Source: Lachnoclostridium sp. UBA1308 (GTDB taxonomy: Bacteria > Bacillota > Clostridia > Lachnospirales > Lachnospiraceae). Taken from it: a DNA stretch of 64,000 bases. The position numbers and the translations under genes are program-made. Each line of letters starts with the position of its first letter. The first letter of the stretch is position 1. The stretch covers positions 12,041 through 76,040 of the forward strand of contig DBTU01000039.1 in the NCBI GenBank assembly GCA_002307215.1, written 5' to 3'. This document shows positions 26,301 through 36,032 of this stretch, in pieces. The notes below the pieces were generated by a model. The model was not told the origin of the DNA, made no database searches, and worked only from the letters and a program-made list of their open reading frames with translations.

Positions 26301-28352
26301 ATGTTTAGAAGGATGAAGAGTGTACGAAGAAAACTGCTTTGCGGTATTTTCCCAATCGTTATTATTGCATTCGTAACACTGGCAATAATACTGACGAGTA
26401 ATTCAAAGAGAATAATTACAAATGAAATACTTGAAAATTTACAAACGCAGGTAGAATTATCAAAAAGTGAGATAGTTACACATGTGTCAAAGCATCGGAG
26501 TTTGCCGATTAGTCTTGCGGAAACGGTTGAAGCAATGAAGATTACTCCCGAAAATGAAGGTGGATATATAGAGCTGGTTAAAAGTCTTCCATTAACAAAT
26601 GAAGATACATTAGCAACAGGTATATTTATGGCGGAGCAATATAACGGAAGTTATTTCTGCCCTTATGCATATAAAGATGGGTCCACAGTTAAGTATACGG
26701 AAGATTATTTCATCGACAATACGGATGCTGACTGGTATAAAATCGGAGAAACAGATGAACTGGTGGCATGGTCTGCTCCCTATTATGATTCGATTGCAGA
26801 TGCTACCATGGTAACTGCGACATCACCCATTAGGGATGTCTCGGGAAAGCTTATCGGTGTTGCAACAGGTGATATGGATTTTACAAATATTAAGAAGATG
26901 GTGTCGGAAATTAAGTCTGGCGAAAAAGGATATGCTATGCTGATTACAGCAGATGGTTCCTATTTAGGAAAAGGTAGTGTAGATATTCAACCGGATGATA
27001 ACGGAGTGTTTCCGAATATCATTACAGACAGTAATTCCTCGCTGGCAATACTAGGTAAGGAAGTTATTGAAAAGCTGAGCGGTACAGGTACCTATAAGGA
27101 GGATGGTAGCGATTATCTGGCATATTATTCACAAATGGAAGAAACAGGTTGGATCATTATATTATCACTTCCGGTAAGCGTTATCAATGAGCATGTTAAA
27201 ACAATGGTGGAGATGGTAATCGTTATTACAATTGTTACATTGATTATATTATTTTTGATTATTTTCCTTATTTCTGAAAGTATAACCAGGCCATTAAAGC
27301 CATTACGTGAAGATATTGAATTGATTTCCGGAGGAGATTTTCGAAGAAATATTTCTATTCGTTCTTCGGATGAGATAGGAGGGATTTCAAGATCGGTTAA
27401 CAATATGGTGACTGAACTAAGAGGTATCATGAATGATATACATAGGTCCACCGCATTGGTAACTTCCACTGCGAATGAATTGGAGGCTTCGGCTGTTCAA
27501 AATAAAAATGCCGTTGAGCAGGTAGCTATGGCAGCAACTGATATTTCACATTCAAATACTGAGGTTGTTCATGCAACAAGAGAGGTTGAAATCATAATCG
27601 AGTCTGTAAATGAACAGGCACAGAGAATTACTCGACAGATGGATTCAGTCAGTGGCGCATTATTGATTGCAAATGGGGAATCAAATAATGGAAGTGTATT
27701 TGTTAAACAGCTGAATGATGATATGACTAAGGTTTTTCATGATATTAATAGTCTGTCCTCGGTTATGCTTATGCTGATAGAAAAATCACGACAGATAGAT
27801 TTTATTGTGGAAACGATTCAAGCCATCTCGGCTCAAACCAACCTATTAGCGCTCAATGCTTCGATCGAAGCGGCAAGAGCAGGAGAAGTTGGCAAAGGGT
27901 TTGCAGTCGTAGCAGATGAGATCAGAAAGCTTGCAGAACAGTCATCAAAATCAGCAAATGATATCTCAAGGATTATTAGCGAGGTGGATTTGGTGACGAA
28001 AAATGCGAATGATTCAACAATGGTTGTTGTTGCATCCATTGATACCAGTCAGGGAGCGCTAAAGAACGTTGGAGAGGCTTTTATAAGAATCGTATCCGGA
28101 ATATCTAATATAGAGGAATTGATACAGGAGGCAGACAGTTTGGCTAAGGAAATCAGTTTAAGTTCTGACCATGCGAATGCTTCGGCGGCTCAATTAATAA
28201 ACTTAACAGATTTGTCCGCAGAGGAGGCATCTACCATTGCTGCGACAACACAGGAACAGCTAGCTTCTGTAGAGGAGCAGTGTAATGCAACCACCAGTCT
28301 CGCTCACATTTCAGAGGAATTAAATAATAAAATCAGTGTATTTAAGGTGTGA
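26301..28352 (+). CDS. Methyl-accepting chemotaxis protein (Cache-HAMP-signalling)
   Basis: 683 residues. TM1 is at ~15-33 and an extracellular dCache-type sensor at ~35-295 (DNTDADWYKIGETDELVAWSAPYYD is typical). TM2 is at ~300-322, then HAMP (ITRPLKPLREDIELISGGDF). The cytoplasmic signalling domain has the hairpin tip QTNLLALNASIEAARAGEVGKGFAVVADEIRKLAEQSSKSA. It would signal through CheA/CheW in response to an outside ligand, possibly an amino or organic acid. AAGGAG lies 9 nt before the ATG. No other chemotaxis gene is nearby. Confidence 0.95.
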   Translation: MFRRMKSVRRKLLCGIFPIVIIAFVTLAIILTSNSKRIITNEILENLQTQVELSKSEIVTHVSKHRSLPISLAETVEAMKITPENEGGYIELVKSLPLTNEDTLATGIFMAEQYNGSYFCPYAYKDGSTVKYTEDYFIDNTDADWYKIGETDELVAWSAPYYDSIADATMVTATSPIRDVSGKLIGVATGDMDFTNIKKMVSEIKSGEKGYAMLITADGSYLGKGSVDIQPDDNGVFPNIITDSNSSLAILGKEVIEKLSGTGTYKEDGSDYLAYYSQMEETGWIIILSLPVSVINEHVKTMVEMVIVITIVTLIILFLIIFLISESITRPLKPLREDIELISGGDFRRNISIRSSDEIGGISRSVNNMVTELRGIMNDIHRSTALVTSTANELEASAVQNKNAVEQVAMAATDISHSNTEVVHATREVEIIIESVNEQAQRITRQMDSVSGALLIANGESNNGSVFVKQLNDDMTKVFHDINSLSSVMLMLIEKSRQIDFIVETIQAISAQTNLLALNASIEAARAGEVGKGFAVVADEIRKLAEQSSKSANDISRIISEVDLVTKNANDSTMVVVASIDTSQGALKNVGEAFIRIVSGISNIEELIQEADSLAKEISLSSDHANASAAQLINLTDLSAEEASTIAATTQEQLASVEEQCNATTSLAHISEELNNKISVFKV

Positions 28353-28572
28353 AAGCTATAAAAGGAGAGGATGGAGGGGATATTATATAGAATAATACAA
28401 AGATATTGCTTAGTAGACAACAATATGGAGTGGGCTTTTTCAAAACAGATGAATAAATCATATGTGGAGCAAGAGCTCTTTTTTCATGTTAAGAAATATA
28501 AATGAGAATCCCTAAGAATCCCCAAAGTTACGTTTGTTTGCAAAGACTAAAAAAAGGTTTCGCGAGCAGGAG

Positions 28573-28704
28573 ATGACTGTCAAATTAATCAAAATATCAG
28601 ATGTGTCTGATATTAAAGACGATTTCATTATAAATTTACATAAACATCACACGAATACGAGGTATTGCAACTCAATTACAGGTATGATTAAATTACATAA
28701 TTAA
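28573..28704 (+). CDS. Possible 43-residue small protein or gene remnant
   Basis: A short frame ATG-TAA with coding-like composition (MTVKLIKISDVSDIKDDF ... MIKLHN) and AGGAG directly before the ATG, closer than usual. It ends 16 bp before the ATG of the HAD gene. It may be the 5' part of a truncated gene or a genuine small protein. The rest of the 28353-28720 gap shows no other feature. Confidence 0.3.
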   Translation: MTVKLIKISDVSDIKDDFIINLHKHHTNTRYCNSITGMIKLHN

Positions 28705-28720
28705 TTTGGAGGTATATGAA

Positions 28721-29311
28721 ATGGGAATATTAAATATTTGTATTGACATTGACGGAACGATTACGGAACCATATTACTGGTTATCATTAGCAAATCAATA
28801 TTTTAATACGCAATTGAAACCTAAGGATGTAACTATTTATGAAATTCATAAATTATTAGGGGTAGAGGAATATGAGTATGATCAATTTTATTATTTGTTC
28901 GGAGAATTATTACACAAAGAAGCTATGATTAGATCTGGCGCGAAAGCTATTATCAATGAATTATATAATCATCACCTAGTGCATTTTGTTACAGCGCGAC
29001 AGGAAATTATGAGAGCTGTAACTTTGGAATGGTTAGCGAATCATCAAATACCAATGGATTCAATAACAATGTTAGGCAGTAATGAAAAGGCTCAGCAAGC
29101 AAAAGCATTAGGCTGTGATATTTTCATTGAAGATCGATATGAGAATGCGATTCAATTATCGCAAGCAGGATTTGACGTATTACTTTTCGATTGTAATTAT
29201 AACAAAGGAGCATTACCGGCCAATGTGACACGTGTCAGGACTTGGGTTCAGATTGAGAAAATTATTCAAAATCGTTTTTTTATCAATAATAAACTGGATA
29301 TAGCATTATAA
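28721..29311 (+). CDS. HAD-superfamily 5'-nucleotidase-like hydrolase
   Basis: 196 residues. HAD motif I is ICIDIDGTITEP with the nucleophile Asp and the +2 acid. Motif II is in HFVTARQEI, and motif III/IV spans SNEKAQQAKALGCDIFIEDRYENA. It resembles the NT5C group of 5'(3')-deoxyribonucleotidases, soluble enzymes that remove phosphate from (deoxy)nucleoside monophosphates. GGAGG lies 11 nt before the ATG at 28721; a TTG at 28706 would include the ribosome-binding site. The PIN-PhoH gene follows 42 bp later with its own GGAGG and may be co-transcribed. Confidence 0.82.
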   Translation: MGILNICIDIDGTITEPYYWLSLANQYFNTQLKPKDVTIYEIHKLLGVEEYEYDQFYYLFGELLHKEAMIRSGAKAIINELYNHHLVHFVTARQEIMRAVTLEWLANHQIPMDSITMLGSNEKAQQAKALGCDIFIEDRYENAIQLSQAGFDVLLFDCNYNKGALPANVTRVRTWVQIEKIIQNRFFINNKLDIAL

Positions 29312-29353
29312 AATTATTTCTTAAATTCCATTACTCTTAAGGAGGGTTTTCAT

Positions 29354-30748
29354 TTGATAAAAAATTATATCTTAGATACCAATGTGTTAATACATTTTCC
29401 CGGCTGCATACATACCTTTGAGGATAATAATATAATCATACCGCTTATTTGCTTGGAGGAACTGGATAACTTAAAAAAGAAAGATGGAATTATTGGGTAT
29501 CAGGCGCGTGAAGCAATCAGAGAGATTAATAATGTTCGAGAGTATGGTGATATTCATAATGGTGTCAAGTTACCGAATGGAGGTAATTTAAGAGTAGAGC
29601 TAAATCATATGAACCCGGCTATGATGCCGGATGGTATTGATATGAATAAAAATGACAATAAGATATTAACCATAGCTATTAATATAAAGAACGAATTAAA
29701 AAATGTCAGTACAATTCTAGTCACAAAGGATCTCTGTGTTGCAATAAAAGCAGAGTCGTTGAATTTAGAGGTTCAGGACTATCAAAATGATAAAGTAGAT
29801 ACAAATCATATCTATAAGGGATATAAAGAGATAACTCTCTCCTCAGAACAAATTGATAGAATTTATCAAGGAGGATTGGAACTAAATGAAGAAACAGGAT
29901 ACAGTGCATTTCCAAATGAGTTCTTCTGTATCAAAAGCTATGACAGTAATTCGCATGAAACCTTAGCGAAGTTTAACGGAGAAAAAATTGTAGCGTTACA
30001 ATATGCCGGCGATAAGGCTTGGGGGCTCACACCACGCAACCGAGGGCAAAGAATGGCATACGAGCTTCTTATGGATGAGAAAGTTGATTTAGTCACACTG
30101 AGCGGAGGAGCAGGTACAGGAAAATCGATTCTTTCTATATCAGTGGCACTTCAAAAGGTAATTGAAAGTAATTCCTACAGTAAAATAATTTATGTAAAAC
30201 CTGTAGTATCAGCCGGGGATTCCATCGGATTTTTACCCGGAACGGAAAATGAGAAACTAAAGCCCTTTATGGATTCGTTTGGAGATGCGATTGAAAGTTT
30301 AATGACTGAGAAATGCAAGAACCAATCATCTGAGAATAAAGATAAATCAGGAAAAAAGGGTAAGAATAATACAGATTACGTGGATAAAAAGGCGCTTTTC
30401 GTTGAAGACTTTTTAGAACAATACCGAGATGCCGGAGTCATTGAAATGAAAACATTTTCTTTTATGCGGGGAAGAACTTTGTCAAATGCTATTGTAATCA
30501 TTGATGAAGCACAGGAGATGACCCCCCATCTTGCTAAGTTAATGCTAACAAGAGCGGGTCAGGATGCAAAATTTGTAATGATAGGTGATCCCTCCGACAA
30601 TCAGATTGATAATGTATTTGTAGATTCAAAATCGAATGGACTTGTTTATGTAATAGAGAAAATGAAACAATACAGCATCACCGGGCATATAACGTTGGAA
30701 GAAGTGGAGCGGAGCCCATTGGCTAAAATCGCAGAAGAGTGTTTATAA
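29354..30748 (+). CDS. PIN-domain/PhoH-type ATPase (PhoH2)
   Basis: 464 residues. The N-terminal PIN nuclease domain (~1-140) has acids in ILDTNVLIHF, ICLEELDNL and KNDNKILTIA. The C-terminal PhoH-like P-loop ATPase (~230-464) has Walker A LSGGAGTGKSIL and Walker B AIVIIDEAQEM, plus MLTRAGQDAKFVMIGDPSDNQID. PhoH2 proteins studied in mycobacteria are RNA helicase/nucleases. Translation starts at TTG 29354 with GGAGGG upstream. A Lys/Asn/Ser-rich insert (~325-345) interrupts the ATPase. No AbrB-type antitoxin partner is seen. Confidence 0.93.
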   Translation: MIKNYILDTNVLIHFPGCIHTFEDNNIIIPLICLEELDNLKKKDGIIGYQAREAIREINNVREYGDIHNGVKLPNGGNLRVELNHMNPAMMPDGIDMNKNDNKILTIAINIKNELKNVSTILVTKDLCVAIKAESLNLEVQDYQNDKVDTNHIYKGYKEITLSSEQIDRIYQGGLELNEETGYSAFPNEFFCIKSYDSNSHETLAKFNGEKIVALQYAGDKAWGLTPRNRGQRMAYELLMDEKVDLVTLSGGAGTGKSILSISVALQKVIESNSYSKIIYVKPVVSAGDSIGFLPGTENEKLKPFMDSFGDAIESLMTEKCKNQSSENKDKSGKKGKNNTDYVDKKALFVEDFLEQYRDAGVIEMKTFSFMRGRTLSNAIVIIDEAQEMTPHLAKLMLTRAGQDAKFVMIGDPSDNQIDNVFVDSKSNGLVYVIEKMKQYSITGHITLEEVERSPLAKIAEECL

Positions 30749-30916
30749 TTTACTCAATAATAAGAAACATAGGATTAACCGAAGTAATTGGATAACTTTA
30801 CATGAATAGGTAATATATTTAAGTAGAATTTAACCTAAATTTTCACATATCATGTACGACAGCCTGCCTTGTAATTTCTATAATGAAATTGTAGAAAAAA
30901 TAAGAAGGAGAAAAAT

Positions 30917-32026
30917 ATGAAAACAAGAAACAGGGTCGTATTAAGTTTGTTAGTGATTACTTCAATTATTTCTTTGGCAGGATGTTCGGGCTCAGAAAAA
31001 ACCAGTGGTAAAAATTTAGATCTAAACAATACACCGCTAGAAACCATTATTGATAAAGCGAAAGAAGAGGGAACCGTAGAGTCAGTAGGTATGCCGGATA
31101 CTTGGGCTAACTGGGGAGAGACTTGGAGTGAAATAACATCTATCTATGGAATAACACATAATGATGTTGATATGTCCTCCGCAGAAGAACTTGCCCTCTT
31201 TGAAACAGAAAAAGATAATGCAACAAAAGATATCGGAGATGTTGGTCAGGCCTTTGGACCGACTGCAGTAGATGATGGTCTGACCTTGGCTTATAAGACC
31301 TCTTATTGGGATAGCATTCCTGAATGGGCAAAGGATAAGGACGGTAATTGGATGATTGGTTATTATGGAACAATGTCCATTATCACGAACAAGGATTTGG
31401 TTTCTACACCTCCAACTTCCTTTGCAGATATTTTAAATGGTGATTATATAGTAGCTGTCGGAGATGTTACAAAGGCAAGCCAGGCGCAGTGTGCCGTATT
31501 ATCGGCGGCAATCGCGTTAGGTGGATCCGAGACAGACATTCAGCCCGGTCTTGATTTCTTTAAGAAATTAGCAGAACAAGGAAGACTGGATATGGGAGAA
31601 CTGTCTCTGACCAGACTTGAAAAAGGAGAGGTTGCGGTTGCCCTTCTTTGGGATTATAACGCACTTGGATACCGTGACCAATTTTCAGCTAATAATGCAA
31701 ACGCTAACTTTGAGGTATGCATTCCTTCCGACGGAGCAATCCAGAGCGGTTATTGTTCTATCATCAACGCATATACAAAGCATCCGTATGCAGCAGCGCT
31801 GACGAGAGAATATATATTCAGCGATGAGGGACAGATCAATTTGGCTAAGGGCTATGCAAAACCGATCAGAAGCGATGTTGTGCTCCCTGACGATGTAAAA
31901 GCGAAACTACTTCCGGAGGATCAGTATTCCAAAGCCCGCATGGTCAGCGATTATGATGGCTGGAGTAAAACAGTAGAAACCATTGGCACACTTTGGCAGG
32001 AAGATGTAATTGCATACGCAAAATAA
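30917..32026 (+). CDS. ABC importer substrate-binding lipoprotein (extracellular family 1 type)
   Basis: 369 residues with a lipoprotein signal ending LAGC. It resembles iron/2-aminoethylphosphonate/spermidine-type binding proteins (DKAKEEGTVESVGMPDTWANWGE; GYCSIINAYTKHPYAAALTREYIFSDEGQINLAKGYAKPI). It starts an operon with a phosphohydrolase, two permeases and an ATPase; this context favours a phosphorus-containing organic ligand over iron. AAGGAG lies 8 nt before the ATG. A long hairpin (32045-32108) follows it. Confidence 0.87.
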   Translation: MKTRNRVVLSLLVITSIISLAGCSGSEKTSGKNLDLNNTPLETIIDKAKEEGTVESVGMPDTWANWGETWSEITSIYGITHNDVDMSSAEELALFETEKDNATKDIGDVGQAFGPTAVDDGLTLAYKTSYWDSIPEWAKDKDGNWMIGYYGTMSIITNKDLVSTPPTSFADILNGDYIVAVGDVTKASQAQCAVLSAAIALGGSETDIQPGLDFFKKLAEQGRLDMGELSLTRLEKGEVAVALLWDYNALGYRDQFSANNANANFEVCIPSDGAIQSGYCSIINAYTKHPYAAALTREYIFSDEGQINLAKGYAKPIRSDVVLPDDVKAKLLPEDQYSKARMVSDYDGWSKTVETIGTLWQEDVIAYAK

Positions 32027-32044
32027 TAACATATTCATTTAATT

Positions 32045-32189
32045 CATAATCCTGCATAACTGCCTGACGGTTTTTCATTTTGTCACGCGGCTATGCAGGA
32101 TTATTATGAAAATAATCTTGCAAAAATCCTGCGAGCCATTAGGAATATAAAAATAAATTCCATTGGAAATTCATTTTTATATTTTTCCT
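32045..32189 (+). promoter_or_regulatory. Consecutive long stem-loops between binding protein and hydrolase
   Basis: Stem CATAATCCTGCATA / TATGCAGGATTATTATG (32045-32108), then a hairpin AGGAATATAAAAATAAATT / AATTCATTTTTATATTTTTCCT (32141-32189). A third weaker pairing (ACGCC / GGCGT) follows at about 32211-32250. They probably limit read-through or stabilise the upstream mRNA; a regulatory leader is possible but matches no class I know. Confidence 0.5.
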
Positions 32190-32294
32190 ATATTAATATT
32201 GATTTAAGAGACGCCGAAGGCAGGCCCAAACTAATTCGAAGGGAAGGCGTGCTAATCTTGTGTATTACTATGAATGTAGAAAGAAGGTTAAATA

Positions 32295-33128
32295 ATGTCA
32301 CATAAAACTATTATGATACTCCTTGATGGCTGCTGTTATGATACTGCAACAGAAAATTTAGGATATCTGGAGCATCTTGTATCCATAGGAAAAGGCACTA
32401 AGCTTCGTGTACTGGGAGAGCTTCCTTCTTTGTCAAGACCGATGTATGAAACCTTGATGACAGGTCTTCCGGTAGACGAGCATGGTATCACCAATAACCA
32501 TTTAATCAGATGCTCCAATCAAATCAGTATATTTGATTTATGCAAGAATTATAAAATGACAACAGCGGCGTCTGCTTACCATTGGATCAGCGAATTATAT
32601 GTTCGTGCACCGTTCCAACCGCTAATGGACCGTGTACAGCTTAAGGCAGTCTCTAAAATACAGCATGGAATTTACTATTTTGAAGATCAGTATCCGGATT
32701 CTCATGTATATAGCGACGCTGAATTCTTACGTCAGCAATTTGAACCGGACTTTCTGTTGGTTCATCCGATGAATATCGATGATGCGGGACATAAATATGG
32801 AAGTACTTCCTCGGAGTATCACCAATCGGTAGCAATTGAAAATATTCTTCTTTCAACCGTGCTTCCGATCTGGATGAATGCAGGTTATCAGATTATGGTC
32901 ACCGCAGACCACGGAATGAACGAACACCACCTACATGGAGGCAACTCAGAGCAGCAGAGAATGGTGCCGTTATATCTTTTTTCAGATAAGTTTGTAAAGG
33001 GAATACATACGGATCAATGTCTTTCTGAACTTTTTATTGCGCCGCTTCTGTGTAAGATGCTTAAGATGGAGCCGGCTCCCGGGATGAGACCTCTTTCGCA
33101 AATGGAGGTACAAATTATAGATGTTTAA
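32295..33128 (+). CDS. Alkaline-phosphatase-superfamily phosphodiesterase/phosphonohydrolase-like
   Basis: 277 residues without a signal peptide, so cytosolic. Nucleotide-pyrophosphatase-like motifs: MILLDGCC (metal Asp), LPSLSRPMYETLMTGLPVDEHGI (nucleophile Ser/Thr region), HPMNIDDAGHKYG and TADHGMNEHHLHGG (metal ligands). Relatives hydrolyse phosphodiesters, pyrophosphates or phosphonoacetate. Its place between binding protein and permeases suggests it processes the imported compound. AAGG precedes the ATG. It overlaps the next gene by 8 bp. Confidence 0.85.
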   Translation: MSHKTIMILLDGCCYDTATENLGYLEHLVSIGKGTKLRVLGELPSLSRPMYETLMTGLPVDEHGITNNHLIRCSNQISIFDLCKNYKMTTAASAYHWISELYVRAPFQPLMDRVQLKAVSKIQHGIYYFEDQYPDSHVYSDAEFLRQQFEPDFLLVHPMNIDDAGHKYGSTSSEYHQSVAIENILLSTVLPIWMNAGYQIMVTADHGMNEHHLHGGNSEQQRMVPLYLFSDKFVKGIHTDQCLSELFIAPLLCKMLKMEPAPGMRPLSQMEVQIIDV

Positions 33129-33966
33129 ATCAAAGCGTTATCTATTGGCAATTCTTCCGTTTTTGCTCCTGGTGATAGGTTATGAATTAGTGCCAATTCT
33201 GATGATTGTGATTCGTAGCTTTCAGCCGCAAGGACATTTCGGTTTTACACTGGAACATTATCAAGCAATCTTTCAGAAGAGACTTTATCAACAGGCGGTG
33301 ATTAATAGTATCATCATTGCCGTTATATCTTCTGTGATCGGTATCATTATCGCATTTTTTGGGGCAAAAGCAGCGAATGATTCCAATTCAAAATGGAGAA
33401 ATTTTTTTATTAATATTTTGAATATGACTTCAAACTTTGCCGGAATTCCACTCGCCTTCGCTTTTATCATATTACTGGGTAATATGGGCGTCCTTGTTCT
33501 GGTTGGTAAAGCAGTGGGAATTACCTCTCTGGAGAACTTTAATGTTTATTCCTACAAAGGCTTATTGTTAACTTATATTTATTTTCAAATACCGCTTGCA
33601 ACGCTTTTACTGATACCAATCTTTGACGGACTTCGCAAGGAGTGGAAGGAAGCGGTATTACTGCTCGGTGGCAATTCCTTTATTTATTGGACGAAGGTTG
33701 CCATACCGGCGATCCTGCCAAGTATTCTTGCCACCATAAGTGTCTTGTTCTCAAATGCTATCGCAGCCTACTCAACGGCATATGCGCTACTTGCCAATAA
33801 TTATTCTTTGCTTCCGATTCGGATATCCGAGCAGTTTGTGGGAGATTTAGTACAAAGAAAAGAATTTGGTTCTGCACTGGCAGTCGTACTGATGTTAACG
33901 ATGATCATCTCTACGATGATTAATAATTACTTTATCAAAAGGTCAAGGGGAGGTGCTTCCCTATGA
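33121..33966 (+). CDS. ABC importer permease 1
   Basis: 281 residues with about six helices. The BPD-type EAA region is KEAVLLLGGNSFIYWTKVAIPAILPSILATISV. N-terminal YLLAILPFLLLVIGYELVPILMIVIRSF is the usual first helix. GGAGG lies upstream, 12 nt from the ATG. It overlaps both neighbouring genes, so translation is coupled. Confidence 0.9.
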   Translation: MFKSKRYLLAILPFLLLVIGYELVPILMIVIRSFQPQGHFGFTLEHYQAIFQKRLYQQAVINSIIIAVISSVIGIIIAFFGAKAANDSNSKWRNFFINILNMTSNFAGIPLAFAFIILLGNMGVLVLVGKAVGITSLENFNVYSYKGLLLTYIYFQIPLATLLLIPIFDGLRKEWKEAVLLLGGNSFIYWTKVAIPAILPSILATISVLFSNAIAAYSTAYALLANNYSLLPIRISEQFVGDLVQRKEFGSALAVVLMLTMIISTMINNYFIKRSRGGASL

Positions 33967-34754
33967 AAAAAAGTGGTTTATCAAAGGTAGTTATTGTTGT
34001 TATATGCAGTTATCTTACAATTCCGCTTTTGCTGACCTTCATTTATTCTATTTTTACAGAATGGAAGGATATACTGCCCAGCGGGCTGACCTTTAAGTAT
34101 TATAAAGAAATACTGTCGGACAGCTACTTTATAAATTCGGTGATACGAACGTTAATGATATCCGCTATCCCATTTGTCACCTGTACCGCAGTTGTCTTGC
34201 TTGCGCTCTATGTTATCGAAGTTTATCACCCCGAATGGGATAAATATATGCAAATGCTCTGCAATATTCCCTATGCCTTGCAGGGAATCATACTTGCTGT
34301 ATCAGTGCTTTCCCTGTATGTAAGTGCACCTTATCCGTTCTCAAACAGATTTGTTATGATAGTGCTCACCTATTGCATCGTCATATTACCTTACATTTAC
34401 AGAGGACTTAAGAACAGTCTGGATTCTATCAATGCTAATCGTCTGATTGAAGCTGCTCAGATGCTTGGAGCAACAAAATTCTATGCTTTTTTTGCCGTTG
34501 TTGTTCCAAATATCATCTCAGGCATATCCATTGTTGCTATGTTGTCCATATCGATTGTATTTGGTGATTTTGCAATTGTAAATATTGTTGGTGGCAGCTA
34601 TTATCAGACCGCACAAATGTATCTATATAAAAAGCTTTTTGTATCAGGTCAGGCTTCCAGTGTGATTATTGTAGTAATGTTTGGTTTGACGCTGATTTTA
34701 TCAGCTGTTGTAAATCTACTGAATAAAAGGTGGAAGAAAAGCAGAGAGGAATAA
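33963..34754 (+). CDS. ABC importer permease 2
   Basis: 263 residues with about six helices. The EAA loop is LIEAAQMLGATKFYAFFAVVVPNIISGIS. It pairs with permease 1 in the spermidine/Fe/aminoethylphosphonate-type importer. Its ATG overlaps the previous stop by 4 bp (ATGA), with GGGGAGG upstream. Confidence 0.9.
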   Translation: MKKSGLSKVVIVVICSYLTIPLLLTFIYSIFTEWKDILPSGLTFKYYKEILSDSYFINSVIRTLMISAIPFVTCTAVVLLALYVIEVYHPEWDKYMQMLCNIPYALQGIILAVSVLSLYVSAPYPFSNRFVMIVLTYCIVILPYIYRGLKNSLDSINANRLIEAAQMLGATKFYAFFAVVVPNIISGISIVAMLSISIVFGDFAIVNIVGGSYYQTAQMYLYKKLFVSGQASSVIIVVMFGLTLILSAVVNLLNKRWKKSREE

Positions 34755-34760
34755 AAATAG

Positions 34761-35777
34761 ATGGCTTATATTAATTTCATAAATATTAATAAATATTTTG
34801 GAGAAAATCAAGTATTGAACAACATTAATCTTGAGATTGAGCAGGGTCAGTTGGTTACCTTGCTGGGTCCTTCCGGCTGTGGTAAAAGTACCTTGCTCCG
34901 TTGTCTGGCCGGATTGGAGAGTATCACAGACGGTAAGATCTTTATGGACGGGGTAGATATCACAACTGCGGACCCGAAAGAACGTAATATAGGAATGGTT
35001 TTTCAGCAATATAGTCTGTTTCCAAATATGAATGTTACTGAAAATATTGCCTTTGGTTTAAAAATGAAACATATGAGCAAGACGGAAATTGCAAAGAAAG
35101 TAGCCGAGGCAATCGAAATGGTGGATTTGACCGGAAAGGAAAAAGCGTATCCATCAAAGCTCTCAGGAGGACAGCAGCAGCGTGTTGCCCTTGCAAGAGC
35201 GATTGTTACGAAGCCAAAGGTTCTGCTCCTGGATGAGCCCCTGAGTGCCATAGATGCAAAGCTGAGAAAATCTCTTCAGACAAGCATACGTAAAATTCAG
35301 AAGGAGCTCGGAATTACCTCCATCTTTGTGACACATGATCAAGATGAAGCCATGGTTATGTCGGATGTAATTCACTTATTCCATGACGGAAGGCTGGAGC
35401 AGTCAGATACACCGATTAACATATATACAAATCCCAGGACCAAATTTGCGGCAGAATTCATAGGGCATTATAATGTAATTACTGCGGAGCAGTTCCAAAA
35501 GATTATTCCGGGAGCACAGAATACCTCCGAGAATATAGCAATCAGACCGGAAGCTATGGAAATGTCCCTAATACCCTTTCGCGAAAGAGATAATTTTCAT
35601 CAGTTTGAAGGTAAAATCGTAAGTCATCTTTCCCATGGAAATGTACTTCGTTACCATGTGGAAGTGAATGGTATTATCTTAGAAGCAGATGTATTGTTCC
35701 GAAGTTATTACCTGTACGACAACGGACAGAAAGTTTATATAACAGTGGAAAATCGAAACTGCCTTATGGTTTCATAA
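34761..35777 (+). CDS. ABC importer ATPase (PotA/FbpC type)
   Basis: 338 residues. Walker A GPSGCGKST, Q-loop QQYSLFPNM, signature LSGGQQQRVALARA, Walker B VLLLDEPLSAID, H-loop VTHDQDEA. The C-terminal ~100 residues form a TOBE/MOP-type regulatory domain. It energises the two preceding permeases and lies 6 bp after the second with GAGAGGA upstream. Note LSAIDAK instead of the usual LSALDAK after Walker B. Confidence 0.93.
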   Translation: MAYINFININKYFGENQVLNNINLEIEQGQLVTLLGPSGCGKSTLLRCLAGLESITDGKIFMDGVDITTADPKERNIGMVFQQYSLFPNMNVTENIAFGLKMKHMSKTEIAKKVAEAIEMVDLTGKEKAYPSKLSGGQQQRVALARAIVTKPKVLLLDEPLSAIDAKLRKSLQTSIRKIQKELGITSIFVTHDQDEAMVMSDVIHLFHDGRLEQSDTPINIYTNPRTKFAAEFIGHYNVITAEQFQKIIPGAQNTSENIAIRPEAMEMSLIPFRERDNFHQFEGKIVSHLSHGNVLRYHVEVNGIILEADVLFRSYYLYDNGQKVYITVENRNCLMVS

Positions 35778-35820
35778 TTCAATACAAATCGTAAATTAAT
35801 GTAACGTACCCTATGAATAA

Positions 35821-35887
35821 GTTTGCACCGAGGATTACGCAGGCACAAACTTATAGATATGAATTATGCTTTTCATAATTCATATTA
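35821..35887. repeat. Two hairpins; the first carries one arm of a distant 20-nt inverted repeat
   Basis: Hairpin GTTTGCACC / GGCACAAAC (35821-35850) contains CCGAGGATTACGCAGGCACA (35828-35847), whose exact reverse complement occurs at 37847-37866 beyond the ABC-2 exporter genes. A second hairpin, ATATGAATTATG / CATAATTCATAT (35857-35886), follows. Confidence 0.7.
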
Positions 35888-36032
35888 TGTTCGATTGAAA
35901 TGATCTAAGCTATATGGTAGAATTACTTTTTACAAAAGAGATGCAACTGAAAAATAACTGCCCTAGACTTAATCGGTCCTGCTGGCAGTTATTATATGTA
36001 GTAGAAGCGAAAGAGCGAAGGAGATGAGAAAG

